Source of the DNA: Mucilaginibacter robiniae
GTDB taxonomy: Bacteria; Bacteroidota; Bacteroidia; Sphingobacteriales; Sphingobacteriaceae
Direction: 5' to 3'
Assembly (NCBI RefSeq): GCF_012849215.1
Contig: NZ_CP051682.1
Location: 2,542,001 to 2,606,000, forward strand
Length of the DNA: 64,000 bases
Made by a program: the position numbers and the translations under genes. Numbering within the stretch: position 1 is the first letter of the stretch; each line of letters opens with the position of its first letter. Under the pieces are notes generated by a model that was not told the origin of the DNA, ran no database searches, and worked only from the letters and a program-made list of their open reading frames with translations. This document shows, one piece after another, positions 1-9,113 of the stretch.

Positions 1-1373
1 TCATCCAGGTTACGGCCTGCAAATTTTTCAAGCGCTTGTTTAAATTCAGCATCAGTGTAACCACGCTTTTTATTTTTATAATACTCCTGATACATATACC
101 GCATTACGTCATCTAATGATTGTGCGCCTTTGGTATCGTTAATAATTTCCAAATCCAGCATCATGGCAATCAATGAGCCTTTGTTGTAGTAAGATATCGT
201 GGTATTAATAGAGTTTTCGTCCGGACGGTAAGATTTAATCCAGGCATCAAAGCTTGATTGTGACAGTGGTTGTACTTTAGCGCCAGGTTGATTTTCTACC
301 GTATTAATATCGGCAGCCAACACGCCGAGATAATTTTCGGTAGAGTACAGCTTGGTGCGGTGTACTATCATGTTGTCATAATAAGCCGTAAAGCCTTCGG
401 CTATCCATAAGTCGGTAGTATAATTTTCGTTATCATAATCAAACGGCCCTAAAGCTATAGGGCGCAAACGTTTTACATTCCATAAATGAAAATGCTCGTG
501 CGCTACCAAGGCTAAAAATCCTTGATAACCAGTTTCGGTGCCATAGGCATTGCGGGCTGCACCCAATACAGTTGAACTAAGGTGTTCAATGCCGCCACCG
601 CCTTTGGCATAATTTTGTACAATGAAGGTGTAATGTTTATTGGGGTTTTCACCGTAAATGGCTGTTTCCAGTTCGACAATATGAGCCATGTCCTTTTTTA
701 AACGCTCTTTGTCGTAATTGCCTTGGTTTACCATGGCTACCTCATACTTTACACCGCCTGCATCAAACGTAAAGATGTCTTGGTTACCCACCTCGATAGG
801 CGAATCAAACAGAATATCATAGTCGGGTGAATACCGGGTGAATGGATCGTTGTTTACCATTTCCAAACTGGTAGATACTTTGCTCCAGTTTTTATAAGGG
901 GTAATATGAATGGTAGAGGGTTGGTGCAGCATTCCGTCAGGGTACAAAAACATACCTGAGGTAGATAAAAAGCCACGGGAAGCATCAATAAAGCTGGTAC
1001 GTACCGAAATTTCAAAGGCATATATCCGGTATTTTACGGTAACATCCGTTAACCCTTGGGTATTTATTTGCCAGATGTTTTTGCGGGTTTTAGTTACCTC
1101 AACAGGCTTGCCGTTAGTAGCAGCGCTAAGTGATTCAATGTTTTTGGAAAACTCACGTACTAAGTAAGAGCCGGGCGTCCAAACCGGTAGTTTCAGGTTC
1201 AGTTGGTTTTGTGCAAGGCCGCTGATACGCATTTCAATATCGGCATAATGGGCTTGTGCTTCAGGGAAGGTAACCGTATAATAAATTTGAGCAGCACTGG
1301 CCGCTTGGCTATCAACAGCAGTCATAGAGAATAGATAAAATAAAATAACAATCAAAGAACCCTTTATTTTCAT
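1..1373 (-). CDS. M61 family peptidase (glycyl aminopeptidase-like), 3' end cut by the window edge
   Basis: Reading the minus strand from the ATG at 1373 gives an uninterrupted frame of about 457 codons running off the left edge. A hydrophobic N-terminal signal segment is followed by the M61 beta-rich N domain (LPVWTPGSYLVREF). A catalytic region follows with GGGIEHLSS and the zinc site HEHFHLWNVKRLRP at about 506-465. These motifs are diagnostic of the M61 glycyl aminopeptidase family, normally near 600 residues with a C-terminal PDZ domain. That C-terminal part lies beyond the window. The protein is probably secreted to the periplasm or outer surface and removes N-terminal Gly/Ala residues; substrate is inferred from the family only. 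Confidence 0.93.
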   Translation of the reverse strand, partial: MKIKGSLIVILFYLFSMTAVDSQAASAAQIYYTVTFPEAQAHYADIEMRISGLAQNQLNLKLPVWTPGSYLVREFSKNIESLSAATNGKPVEVTKTRKNIWQINTQGLTDVTVKYRIYAFEISVRTSFIDASRGFLSTSGMFLYPDGMLHQPSTIHITPYKNWSKVSTSLEMVNNDPFTRYSPDYDILFDSPIEVGNQDIFTFDAGGVKYEVAMVNQGNYDKERLKKDMAHIVELETAIYGENPNKHYTFIVQNYAKGGGGIEHLSSTVLGAARNAYGTETGYQGFLALVAHEHFHLWNVKRLRPIALGPFDYDNENYTTDLWIAEGFTAYYDNMIVHRTKLYSTENYLGVLAADINTVENQPGAKVQPLSQSSFDAWIKSYRPDENSINTTISYYNKGSLIAMMLDLEIINDTKGAQSLDDVMRYMYQEYYKNKKRGYTDAEFKQALEKFAGRNLD

Positions 1374-1672
1374 GCCGGCAAATTAAAGAAAATATAAAAG
1401 TGCTTAATATAGCCGGTGTAAAACAATGGGTGTAACATGGTTGATACATACAGGGTTGATTATAAGCAAGCCTGTAATTTTGCCGTTCAACGTTCAACTT
1501 TATCACTCTGGTTGTATTAGTTACCTTATAGCCCATTAATGTTAATTTATAAACCTTGCAAATTAAGCTAAGTACACAAGTTACCTTGTAGTACCCACAT
1601 GCCATGAATAATAGTTTACAAAAGCAGCTTTTAACTTTACTAAAACCGTATAACGGTAACCATTAAACTTTT
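1374..1672. other. divergent intergenic region between M61 peptidase and RND operon
   Basis: This 299-base AT-rich stretch must hold both divergent promoters. It contains a near-perfect direct repeat AGTTACCTTRTAG at about 1519-1531 and 1579-1591, with copies exactly 60 bases apart. A TAACTTTA sequence near 1631 resembles the Bacteroidota -7 element (TAnnTTTG) for the efflux operon. No regulator gene is adjacent. The open frame across it on the minus strand (1312-1605) has no protein-like character. Confidence 0.4.
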
Positions 1673-2761
1673 ATGAGAATCAGATACATTGTTTACCTTG
1701 TTATTGCTTTATTAATAGGTTACCTGGTATATAACAAATTGCATGGCAATGCCAAAGATGGTCAGGCGCAAGCTGGTGGCGGTGGCGGCAGCGCTAAAGG
1801 CGGCAAAAAGAAGAACGGTCCGGTGCCTGTTAGGCTGATGATTGTAAAAGATACGAGCGTTAATAATAATATTGACCTGACCGGTACTATTGATGCCAAC
1901 GAAAAAGTAAACCTGATTAGTCAGACTGCAGGCAATATTACCGGAATATACTTTCAGGAAGGGAGCCGAGTAAGAAAAGGTCAGGTGCTGGTTAAGGTAT
2001 ATAACCAAGATTTACTGGCTTCATTGAAGCAAAATGCCTATCAGGTAGCATTGGCTAAAGAGAATGAATACCGTAGTCGTGTTTTATTACAAAAAGAAGC
2101 GGTAAGTAAGCAGGAGTATGATACTTCTTTGTCTTCTTACAATTCATTGAAAGCGCAGGGTGACGTAATCAGGGCGCAGATAGCCAAAACTGAAATTACG
2201 GCGCCGTTTAGCGGAGTTATTGGTTTACGTAATGTAAGTCCGGGTACTTACCTGTCGGCAGCTACTCCTATTGCTACCCTGGTAAGCACCGACCCAATGA
2301 AGATTACCTTTTCGGTGCCTGAACGCTACAAACCATTAATTAAGCCCGGTAGTAAAGTAAGCTTTAACATAGCCAGTTCACGCAAAAGCTATTCGGCTAC
2401 GGTTTATGCTATCGACCCGGCGGTTGATCAGAATTCGCGCACCATTACGGTGCGGGCTAAAGCACCTAACCCCAACAATGAAATTACAGCGGGCGGTTTT
2501 GCTAAAATTAACCTCACGCTTGATCAAATACCTAAAACGATTATGGTACCTACCGAATGTGTATTGCCCGATTTGAAATCGAGCAAGGTTTACATTGCAC
2601 ATAACGGCAAAGCTGAACCACGTTCGGTAAAAACAGATTTGCGTACAGATACTCGCATCGAAGTTACGGAGGGCTTAAACCCAGGCGATAGCTTAATTGT
2701 GTCAGGTATCATCCAGATGCGCCCTGATGTGCCATTAAAAATTGTAAAAGTTATTCAATAA
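1673..2761 (+). CDS. RND efflux pump periplasmic adaptor (membrane fusion protein)
   Basis: 362 residues. An N-terminal membrane anchor (about 4-22) is followed by an unusual Gly/Lys-rich linker (about 33-48). Then come the lipoyl-like half motifs (DANEKVNLISQTAG; GSRVRKGQVLVKV), an alpha-hairpin (about 105-150), the second lipoyl half (AKTEITAPFSGVIG) and the beta-barrel and membrane-proximal domains (FSVPERYKPLI; GLNPGDSLIVSGI). This is the MdtA/MexE-type HlyD family adaptor that links the inner membrane pump to the outer membrane channel. It is first in a three-gene operon with the pump gene 14 bases downstream. No lipobox is seen, so anchoring is by the N-terminal helix or signal peptide. 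Substrate unknown. Confidence 0.95.
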   Translation: MRIRYIVYLVIALLIGYLVYNKLHGNAKDGQAQAGGGGGSAKGGKKKNGPVPVRLMIVKDTSVNNNIDLTGTIDANEKVNLISQTAGNITGIYFQEGSRVRKGQVLVKVYNQDLLASLKQNAYQVALAKENEYRSRVLLQKEAVSKQEYDTSLSSYNSLKAQGDVIRAQIAKTEITAPFSGVIGLRNVSPGTYLSAATPIATLVSTDPMKITFSVPERYKPLIKPGSKVSFNIASSRKSYSATVYAIDPAVDQNSRTITVRAKAPNPNNEITAGGFAKINLTLDQIPKTIMVPTECVLPDLKSSKVYIAHNGKAEPRSVKTDLRTDTRIEVTEGLNPGDSLIVSGIIQMRPDVPLKIVKVIQ

Positions 2762-2775
2762 CTAAATAAGCATTC

Positions 2776-5700
2776 ATGAGTTTATCCTCAACCAGTATAA
2801 AAAGGCCGGTACTGGCCACGGTAATGTCAGTTGTTATCGTGGTGTTCGGTGTTATCGGCTACAAGTTTTTAGGTATCCGGGATTTTCCATCAGTCGATCC
2901 GCCTATTATTACCGTAACCACCAGCTATTCGGGCGCCAATGCCGATGTAATCGAATCGCAGATTACTGAGCCGCTTGAAAAAGCGATTAATGGGGTACAG
3001 GGAATCCGTAATATTTCGTCAACCAGTTCCGTAGGTTCAAGTAACATTACGGTAGAGTTTAATTTGGATGCCGATCTGGAAACAGCGGCTAACGACGTTC
3101 GCGACAAAGTATCGCAAGCGCAACGCCAGTTGCCTCAGGATATTGATGCGCCACCCGTAGTTACCAAGGCAGATGCCAACGCCGATAACATTATTACTTT
3201 AACCGTTAGCAGTAATACCCGCAATATTACGCAGATTGATGATTATGCGGAAAACGTATTGCAGGAAGGGCTACAAACTATTCCAGGCGTAAGCCAGATT
3301 AACATACAGGGTCAGCGCCAGTATGCTATGCGCCTTTGGATTGACCCTAACAAATTATCAGCCTTAGGTTTAACGGCTACAGATATTAGTGCTGCACTGA
3401 ACGAGGAAAACGTAGAGTTACCTGCCGGTAAAATTGAGGGTAATAACACCGAGGTGGTAGTACGTGCCTTAGGTAAACTTTCAACCGAAAAGGATTTTAA
3501 TAATTTGATTATCCGGTCAGACAGTAACCGGGTTATCCATTTCAGCGATGTAGGGTATGCTGTGTTGGGTTCTGCCAATGAGGAAACGGCTTTGAAAGAG
3601 TCAGGCGTGCCTGAAGTAGGTTTGGCGGTAGTGCCGCAGCCTGGTGCCAACTACGTGCAGATTGCCAAAGATTTTTACAAGCGTTTAGAACAGATTAAAA
3701 AAGATTTACCACCTGATATTCAATTAAAGGTAGCGCTCGATAATACCAAGTTCATCAATCAGTCTATCGAGGAGGTGGAAGAAACACTAGCCGTATCGTT
3801 TGTGCTGGTGGTTATCATTATTTACCTATTCTTCCGCGACTGGCTGATTGCTTTCCGTCCGTTAATTGATATTCCGGTATCATTGATCGGGGCATTCTTT
3901 ATTATGTATGTTTTTAATTTCTCTATCAACATCCTTACCCTACTAGGCATTGTACTGGCAACAGGTTTGGTGGTGGATGATGGTATTGTGGTTACCGAAA
4001 ACATATATAAAAAGATTGAGGAAGGAATGGAAATCCGTAAGGCTGCTTTTGAAGGCTCGGCCGAGATATTTTTTGCGGTAATTTCCACATCGGTAACGCT
4101 GGCAGCTGTGTTTTTGCCTATCGTGTTCTTACAAGGTTTTACCGGGCGATTATTCCGCGAGTTTGCGGTAGTAGTAGCCGGTGCGGTATTAATCTCTGCT
4201 TTCGTATCATTATCGTTAACACCAATGCTGAACGTAAAGCTTATTCGTAAAAATCAGAAGAAATCACGTTTTTACGAGTGGACTGAGCCGTTCTTCGTGA
4301 AGATGACTAATGCTTACACCGAAACGCTGGTAAGCTTCATGAAGCGCAAATGGGTATCTGTAGTAATCTTGGTGGCCTCATTCATCTTGATTGGTATTTT
4401 AGTAAAAGTTATTCCTTCTGAATTGGCGCCGTTAGATGACCGTAGTTTGTTGCGTTTTCAGGTGACTGGCTCTGAAGGTGCTTCGTACGAGTTCATGACC
4501 AAGTATATGGATCGGGTATCGCAATTAGTTAGCGACTCTATCCCTGAAGAAAACGTAAATATATCGGTTATATCGCCCGGTAGTGGTGGTGGCGGTTCGG
4601 CTAACTCCGGCTTTGGTCGTGTTGGTTTGGTACCACCTGATGAGCGGAGCCGTAGCCAGCAGCAAATAGCCGATTGGTTATCCAAAAAGTTGAGTCGTTA
4701 TCCTGATGCCCGAGCTATTGTAGTTCAGGAGCAAACTATTAGTGGTGGTGGTAGTGGTTCACGTACCTCATTACCGGTACAGTTTGTTATTCAAAATCAG
4801 GATTTTGAAAAGATACGTAAAGTGCTGCCGCAGTTTTTTGCCGAAGTAGCCAAAAGCCCTGTTTTTTCAAGCAGCGATGTGAACCTGAAATTTACTAAGC
4901 CCCAGCTGAGTATTACTACCGACCGCGACCGGGCACGTGATTTGGGCGTATCGGTACAAAGTATTGCACAAACCTTGCAGTTGTATTATAGTTCTGGACG
5001 TTTGGCTTACTTTTTAATCAATGGTAAGCAATATCAGGTTATAGCCCAGGTTGACCGCGCCAACCGAGACCAGCCGCTCGATTTAAAATCAGTTTACCTG
5101 CGCAGCACCAAAGGCAACTTGGTACAGTTAGATAACGTAGTTAAAATAGCAGAAAATGCTACCCCGCCGGCTATTTATCACTTTAACCGATATAAATCAG
5201 CTACGGTTCAGGCTGGTCTTTCACCGGGCCATACGGTAGGTGATGGTATTGCCGAAATGCAGCGCATAGCCAAGAAAATGCTTGACCCAACATTCAGTAC
5301 AGCCCTGAGCGGCCCATCGCGAGATTATGCTGAAAGTTCATCCAATATTTTGTTCGCTTTTGGCTTTGCCTTGTTGCTCATCTACCTGGTGTTGGCTGCG
5401 CAGTTTGAAAGCTTTGTTGACCCGGTTATTGTAATGCTTACCGTGCCACTCGCTATTGCCGGTGCGTTCCTGTCGTTATGGTTGTTTAATCAAACCTTGA
5501 ACATCTTTAGCGAAATTGGTATGATTACCCTGGTAGGGCTGGTAACTAAAAACGGTATTTTGATTGTAGAATTTGCCAACCAACGCATGGAACATGGCTT
5601 GGCTAAGTACGAAGCGGTTGTAGAAGCTGCTACTGCTCGCCTCCGCCCTATTTTGATGACCAGCTTGGCCGTAGTTTTAGGTGCCGTTCCTATTGCGTTT

Positions 5701-5901
5701 GCTTTGGGTGCTGGTGCTAAAAGCCGTGTATCCTTAGGTATTGTAATTATGGGTGGCATGATGTTCTCGCTGGTGCTTACGCTGTATGTGATTCCGATGA
5801 TGTACGTATTGTTTGCAGCCAAAGTGCGCCACAACCCTGATGATGAGCCTGAAGAAACCCCTGTACCTGAAAAGAAACCGCTGTTGATTGAAAACCTGTA
5901 A
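2776..5901 (+). CDS. RND efflux transporter permease (HAE-1 / AcrB family)
   Basis: 1041 residues, the normal length for AcrB/MexB-type proton-driven drug exporters with 12 TM helices and two large periplasmic loops. It starts with the typical RPVLATVMSVVIVVFGVIG helix. The TM4 proton-relay pair lies in GLVVDDGIVVTEN and the TM10 lysine in GLVTKNGILIVEFAN, both intact, so the pump should be functional. Periplasmic loops contain two glycine-rich stretches (SPGSGGGGSANSG and SGGGSGSRTS), longer than in E. coli AcrB. It lies between its adaptor and TolC partner (8-base gap), so the three should form one tripartite efflux system. Drug specificity cannot be read from sequence. Confidence 0.97.
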   Translation: MSLSSTSIKRPVLATVMSVVIVVFGVIGYKFLGIRDFPSVDPPIITVTTSYSGANADVIESQITEPLEKAINGVQGIRNISSTSSVGSSNITVEFNLDADLETAANDVRDKVSQAQRQLPQDIDAPPVVTKADANADNIITLTVSSNTRNITQIDDYAENVLQEGLQTIPGVSQINIQGQRQYAMRLWIDPNKLSALGLTATDISAALNEENVELPAGKIEGNNTEVVVRALGKLSTEKDFNNLIIRSDSNRVIHFSDVGYAVLGSANEETALKESGVPEVGLAVVPQPGANYVQIAKDFYKRLEQIKKDLPPDIQLKVALDNTKFINQSIEEVEETLAVSFVLVVIIIYLFFRDWLIAFRPLIDIPVSLIGAFFIMYVFNFSINILTLLGIVLATGLVVDDGIVVTENIYKKIEEGMEIRKAAFEGSAEIFFAVISTSVTLAAVFLPIVFLQGFTGRLFREFAVVVAGAVLISAFVSLSLTPMLNVKLIRKNQKKSRFYEWTEPFFVKMTNAYTETLVSFMKRKWVSVVILVASFILIGILVKVIPSELAPLDDRSLLRFQVTGSEGASYEFMTKYMDRVSQLVSDSIPEENVNISVISPGSGGGGSANSGFGRVGLVPPDERSRSQQQIADWLSKKLSRYPDARAIVVQEQTISGGGSGSRTSLPVQFVIQNQDFEKIRKVLPQFFAEVAKSPVFSSSDVNLKFTKPQLSITTDRDRARDLGVSVQSIAQTLQLYYSSGRLAYFLINGKQYQVIAQVDRANRDQPLDLKSVYLRSTKGNLVQLDNVVKIAENATPPAIYHFNRYKSATVQAGLSPGHTVGDGIAEMQRIAKKMLDPTFSTALSGPSRDYAESSSNILFAFGFALLLIYLVLAAQFESFVDPVIVMLTVPLAIAGAFLSLWLFNQTLNIFSEIGMITLVGLVTKNGILIVEFANQRMEHGLAKYEAVVEAATARLRPILMTSLAVVLGAVPIAFALGAGAKSRVSLGIVIMGGMMFSLVLTLYVIPMMYVLFAAKVRHNPDDEPEETPVPEKKPLLIENL

Positions 5902-5909
5902 GCCCCGAA

Positions 5910-7238
5910 ATGAAGATACTCCGTAATATTTACCTTGTTTTTTGTTGCCTGGCTTTGTCATTTCAGGTGAAAGCACAAAATAAGCCTTCCGCACCCTACC
6001 TTTCTTTACAGGATGCTGTGGCTATTGCCTTAAGAAACAATTACAACATACAGCTATCGCAAAATAATGCCACTATAGCTAAAAATAACGTTACGCCAGG
6101 TAACGCCCGAATGCTGCCTACCATTACAGGCAACTATAGCTTAAGCAATAGTGTACAAAGCACTACACAAACCCGGGCCGATAGTACCATTACCCGTATT
6201 AACAATGCCAATAATACCGGCAGCAATTATGGGGTTAATCTAAACTGGACCATATTTGACGGGTTAAACATGTTTGCTACTTACAATGTCCTGAAACAAC
6301 GCCGTGAGTTGGGTGATGTGAGGCTGCGGGATACAGTGCAGCAAACGGTAGCTAATGTAATGAACGCTTATTACAACCTGATTAATCAAAATGAGCAGAT
6401 AAAAGCATTGCAGGGCGTAATTGATATTTCACGTACCCAGTTGCGCTATGCTAATGATAAATTCAATGTAGGTTCAGTATCCAGGCTAGAGGTGTACAAC
6501 GCACAGGTAGCTTTAAATACTGATACTGCTACCCTGGTAAGCCAGATACAGCAGTTTAAATCAGGGCAAATTGAGCTAAATCGTTTACTAGTTCGCGATC
6601 CGCAAACGGATTTTTCTGTATCTGACACTATTCTGGTAGATAACCATATCATCTTGGCTGATGTAATTAACCAGGCACAAGTTCAAAACCCTACTATCCT
6701 GTCGGCTTCTATACTGGAACGTATAGCGCAGTTAAATTTAAGATCTATACGTTCAACCCGCTATCCGCAAGTATCAGTAACATCAGGTTATAGTTTTAAC
6801 AACAGTAATACACCTGCAGGCTTTGCCCGTGTACAACGTTCTAACGGGTTAAATTATGGCTTGGCTGCAAGTATTAATATTTTTGATGGCTTTAACCAAT
6901 GGCGGCGTGAACGTAATGCCAAGTTGCAAATTGACAATGCAGACCTCAATTATGCACAAGCCAAGAACAACATAAATGCACAAATTAATACACTATTTAG
7001 TAGCTACCTTTCGGGTATAGATTTGATTAAATTAGGCCAGTTAAACGTAGAGCTTACCCGCAAAAGTTTAAGCATATCACTTGAAAAATACCGTTTAGGC
7101 ACCATTACACCCTTAGAAATAAGAGAAGCGCAACGAAACTATTTGGAGGCGGAATCCGTATTCTTCAATGCACAATATCAATCTAAGATGGCTGAAATTA
7201 TGCTCAAGCAAATTACCAGCTCTATTAGTTTAGAATAA
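5910..7238 (+). CDS. TolC family outer membrane efflux protein
   Basis: 442 residues with a cleavable signal peptide (about 1-23, ending VKAQ). Two structural repeats of the outer membrane efflux protein family follow. Each has long alpha-helical stretches suited to the periplasmic tunnel, with conserved NWTIFDGLNMFATY and SINIFDGFNQWRRERNAKLQ segments at the helix-strand turns, and KYRLGTITPLEIREAQRNYLEAE near the C terminus. It is the last gene of the efflux operon, 8 bases after the RND pump gene. It is the expected exit duct for the adaptor/pump pair. Family assignment is firm; specificity is unknown. Confidence 0.95.
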   Translation: MKILRNIYLVFCCLALSFQVKAQNKPSAPYLSLQDAVAIALRNNYNIQLSQNNATIAKNNVTPGNARMLPTITGNYSLSNSVQSTTQTRADSTITRINNANNTGSNYGVNLNWTIFDGLNMFATYNVLKQRRELGDVRLRDTVQQTVANVMNAYYNLINQNEQIKALQGVIDISRTQLRYANDKFNVGSVSRLEVYNAQVALNTDTATLVSQIQQFKSGQIELNRLLVRDPQTDFSVSDTILVDNHIILADVINQAQVQNPTILSASILERIAQLNLRSIRSTRYPQVSVTSGYSFNNSNTPAGFARVQRSNGLNYGLAASINIFDGFNQWRRERNAKLQIDNADLNYAQAKNNINAQINTLFSSYLSGIDLIKLGQLNVELTRKSLSISLEKYRLGTITPLEIREAQRNYLEAESVFFNAQYQSKMAEIMLKQITSSISLE

Positions 7239-7249
7239 TTTTGTGGTAA

Positions 7250-7280
7250 TTTGTTTTTTGTTGGTAAACGCCTAAATTTG
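7250..7280 (+). promoter_or_regulatory. Bacteroidota-type promoter for the response regulator/kinase pair
   Basis: A TTTG at 7250-7253 and TAAATTTG at 7273-7280 are separated by 19 bases. This fits the sigma-ABfr promoter consensus TTTG-N17-23-TAnnTTTG. The -7 box ends 6 bases before the ATG at 7287, implying an almost leaderless message. Confidence 0.6.
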
Positions 7281-7286
7281 AGATTG

Positions 7287-7670
7287 ATGTCTTCGAACTA
7301 TAAAACTTGTCTGCTCATTGACGATAATTACATTGATAATTTCGTTACGCGGCGGCTATTGGAAAGCAGTCACTTTGCAGAAAAAATAGTTGTGCATCAG
7401 TCTGCCACCGAGGCTATTCAGCATATTAAAAAGGGTGAACTGCGGCCGGATGTAATTTTTTTAGATTTACGGATGCCAATGATGAACGGGTTTGAGTTTT
7501 TGCAGGAGTATGATAAGCTGGAAGGTCAGTATAAAAGTGCCGGAAAAATCTTTATGCTCTCCTCTTCTCTTGATCCGGTAGATGTTAAACGTTCCAGCCA
7601 GAATAAATATATCACGCAATTTATTCATAAACCACTTACTCAAAAAATACTGGAAGAGCTAAGCGCATGA
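7287..7670 (+). CDS. single-domain response regulator (receiver only)
   Basis: 127 residues from the ATG at 7287. A longer frame opens at 7251, but that segment contains the promoter and does not look like protein. The whole protein is one CheY-like receiver: acidic pair in LLIDDNYID, phosphoacceptor Asp in DVIFLDLRMPMMNG, Ser/Thr switch in FMLSSS and the conserved Lys in FIHKPL. There is no output domain. Stand-alone receivers of this CheY/Rcp1-like type are common in Bacteroidota and usually serve a hybrid kinase or phosphorelay. It overlaps the next gene by four bases (ATGA), so the two are co-translated. The cognate kinase is not evident nearby. Confidence 0.9.
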   Translation: MSSNYKTCLLIDDNYIDNFVTRRLLESSHFAEKIVVHQSATEAIQHIKKGELRPDVIFLDLRMPMMNGFEFLQEYDKLEGQYKSAGKIFMLSSSLDPVDVKRSSQNKYITQFIHKPLTQKILEELSA

Positions 7671-8527
7671 TTTTAGTAGCCGACAGCGGATCTTCAAAAA
7701 CCGACTGGTTACTGGCCGTGGCTGACCAAGAGCCGGTTAAATACAACACAGGTGGCCTGAACCCTTATTTTCTGACCGATAAAGAAATTGCCCGCATTAT
7801 TCAAGAACAAGCGCCACAAATGGCGGCTTTGAATATGCAGGTTGAAGAAATCTATTTTTTTGGTGCGGGTTGCTCCAGCCCCGACCGTCGAGAGATTGTG
7901 TCGAACGCACTCAGCCAAATTTACCCCAAAGCTTTTATTAGTGTAGATAGCGATATGCTGGGTTCGGCTTATGCCACCTGCGGGCACCATAAAGGGCTTT
8001 GTTGCATATTAGGTACCGGTTCAAATATTACCTTTTTTGATGGTGAGGAAACGCATGATGGTAAACATGGGCTGGGTTTTGTATTGGGTGATGAAGGGTC
8101 GGGTACGTGGTTTGGCAAAATACTGATTACGGATTACCTGTATGGTAACATGCCTGCGGAGATTCAAGAGGCCTTTGAAACGACCTTTAAGCCTAACAAA
8201 GATGCCGTTATTAAAAATGTATATTTAAAACGTGGGGCTAACTCTTACCTGGCTTCTTTTGCCAAGTTTTTAAGTGCTATACGGCATACCGAATACGGAC
8301 AAAGTTTAATCAGGCAGGGTTTGCTGGAGTTTATCAAAACCAATATTCAGTCTTATCCTGAATATCACCAATATAACTGCCATTTTGTAGGTTCCATTGC
8401 CTACTTTTTTAATGATGAATTAAAAGCTTTATGCGCCGATCATGGCATCAGCGTAGGCAAAATCATGCAGCATCCTATTGATCATTTAATGCAGTTTATA
8501 CTGAAACGTAATCAACTGCATACCTGA
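7667..8527 (+). CDS. BadF/BadG/BcrA/BcrD-type ATPase, N-acetylglucosamine kinase-like
   Basis: 286 residues of the ASKHA sugar-kinase fold. The phosphate 1 loop is LVADSGSSKTDWLLA (residues about 2-16), the central segment is CCILGTGSNITFF and the adenosine-side motif is GLGFVLGDEGSGTWFGK. These match the BadF-type family that includes mammalian-like GlcNAc kinases, so the likely reaction is ATP-dependent phosphorylation of an amino sugar released during cell-wall recycling. Bacteroidota members are usually annotated that way; the substrate is inference. Its ATG overlaps the stop of the receiver gene, and a strong hairpin lies just downstream. Confidence 0.85.
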   Translation: MILVADSGSSKTDWLLAVADQEPVKYNTGGLNPYFLTDKEIARIIQEQAPQMAALNMQVEEIYFFGAGCSSPDRREIVSNALSQIYPKAFISVDSDMLGSAYATCGHHKGLCCILGTGSNITFFDGEETHDGKHGLGFVLGDEGSGTWFGKILITDYLYGNMPAEIQEAFETTFKPNKDAVIKNVYLKRGANSYLASFAKFLSAIRHTEYGQSLIRQGLLEFIKTNIQSYPEYHQYNCHFVGSIAYFFNDELKALCADHGISVGKIMQHPIDHLMQFILKRNQLHT

Positions 8528-8574
8528 TTAAAGCTGGCCTAATCTTTCTAATTACAAGAATAAATATTCCTAAA

Positions 8575-8633
8575 AAGCAAGAAAGCAATTCAGGCACTGG
8601 GTAAATAAGTGTGCCTGAATTGCTTTCTTGCTT
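8575..8633. terminator. bidirectional terminator hairpin with a perfect 23-bp stem
   Basis: Arms at 8575-8597 and 8611-8633 are perfect inverted repeats with a 13-base loop. On the minus strand the stem is followed by a run of five T. It sits between the convergent kinase gene (ending 8527) and the small lipoprotein gene (ending 8677), so it can terminate both. Confidence 0.85.
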
Positions 8634-8676
8634 ATACTCTTCTTGAAAAAGCTGCAAAACAGCTTACGTATCTTAA

Positions 8677-8958
8677 TTATTTAGGACGATGATACTTGTT
8701 CTGGTTGGTAGTATCATTTTCAACGTGCCCGGTTGGGTTAGCATTGCCTTGGCTGGTTGAATCCTGTCCGCGGTTTTTGTTGCCATTGTTAGAAGTATCA
8801 GCCGAATCACCAGCTTGTACACCACCAGCATTGGAGCCTGCCACGGCATTTGTAGTATCTTGAGAACCGCCAATAGTGGCCGAATTACGGCTGCTATCAC
8901 ATGCAGTTAATGAAGCGGCTAGCAGGGCTACAACCGCTATATATTTAATACTTTTCAT
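8677..8958 (-). CDS. small lipoprotein of unknown function
   Basis: 93 residues. The N terminus MKSIKYIAVVALLAASLTAC is a type II signal peptide with lipobox LTAC, so the mature protein would be a lipid-anchored 74-residue tail. The tail is almost entirely Gly, Ser, Thr, Asn, Asp and Gln (low complexity, disordered) and ends with NKYHRPK. The +2 residue is Asp, which by E. coli rules would mean inner-membrane retention, but sorting signals differ in Bacteroidota. No domain is recognisable. It ends at a strong terminator. Confidence 0.75.
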   Translation of the reverse strand: MKSIKYIAVVALLAASLTACDSSRNSATIGGSQDTTNAVAGSNAGGVQAGDSADTSNNGNKNRGQDSTSQGNANPTGHVENDTTNQNKYHRPK

Positions 8959-9113
8959 GGGTTAGTTTTGTTTGTTAAATTGTTCAACAGCCGGGTTTTA
9001 CTTAATGTTTTAGCTGAATGCGATTAACCTGCTGGCCTAATTTTAAAATAAGTATTTTTGCCAACTACAAGCTATCAGTAATGCTGCTGGCTTCCGTTGG
9101 TAAATTGTAATTC

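Noticed and set aside
910..1167. 85-codon plus-strand frame
   Set aside because: Antisense shadow inside the M61 peptidase, whose HEHFH and WNVKRLRP motifs are on the opposite strand.
1312..1605. 97-codon minus-strand frame across the first intergenic region
   Set aside because: Overlaps the real M61 start in another frame, has irregular composition with many Cys/Tyr/Ile runs and no domain.
8673..8900. Second minus-strand frame over the small lipoprotein
   Set aside because: Same region in another frame; lacks the lipobox and the convincing signal peptide of the chosen frame.
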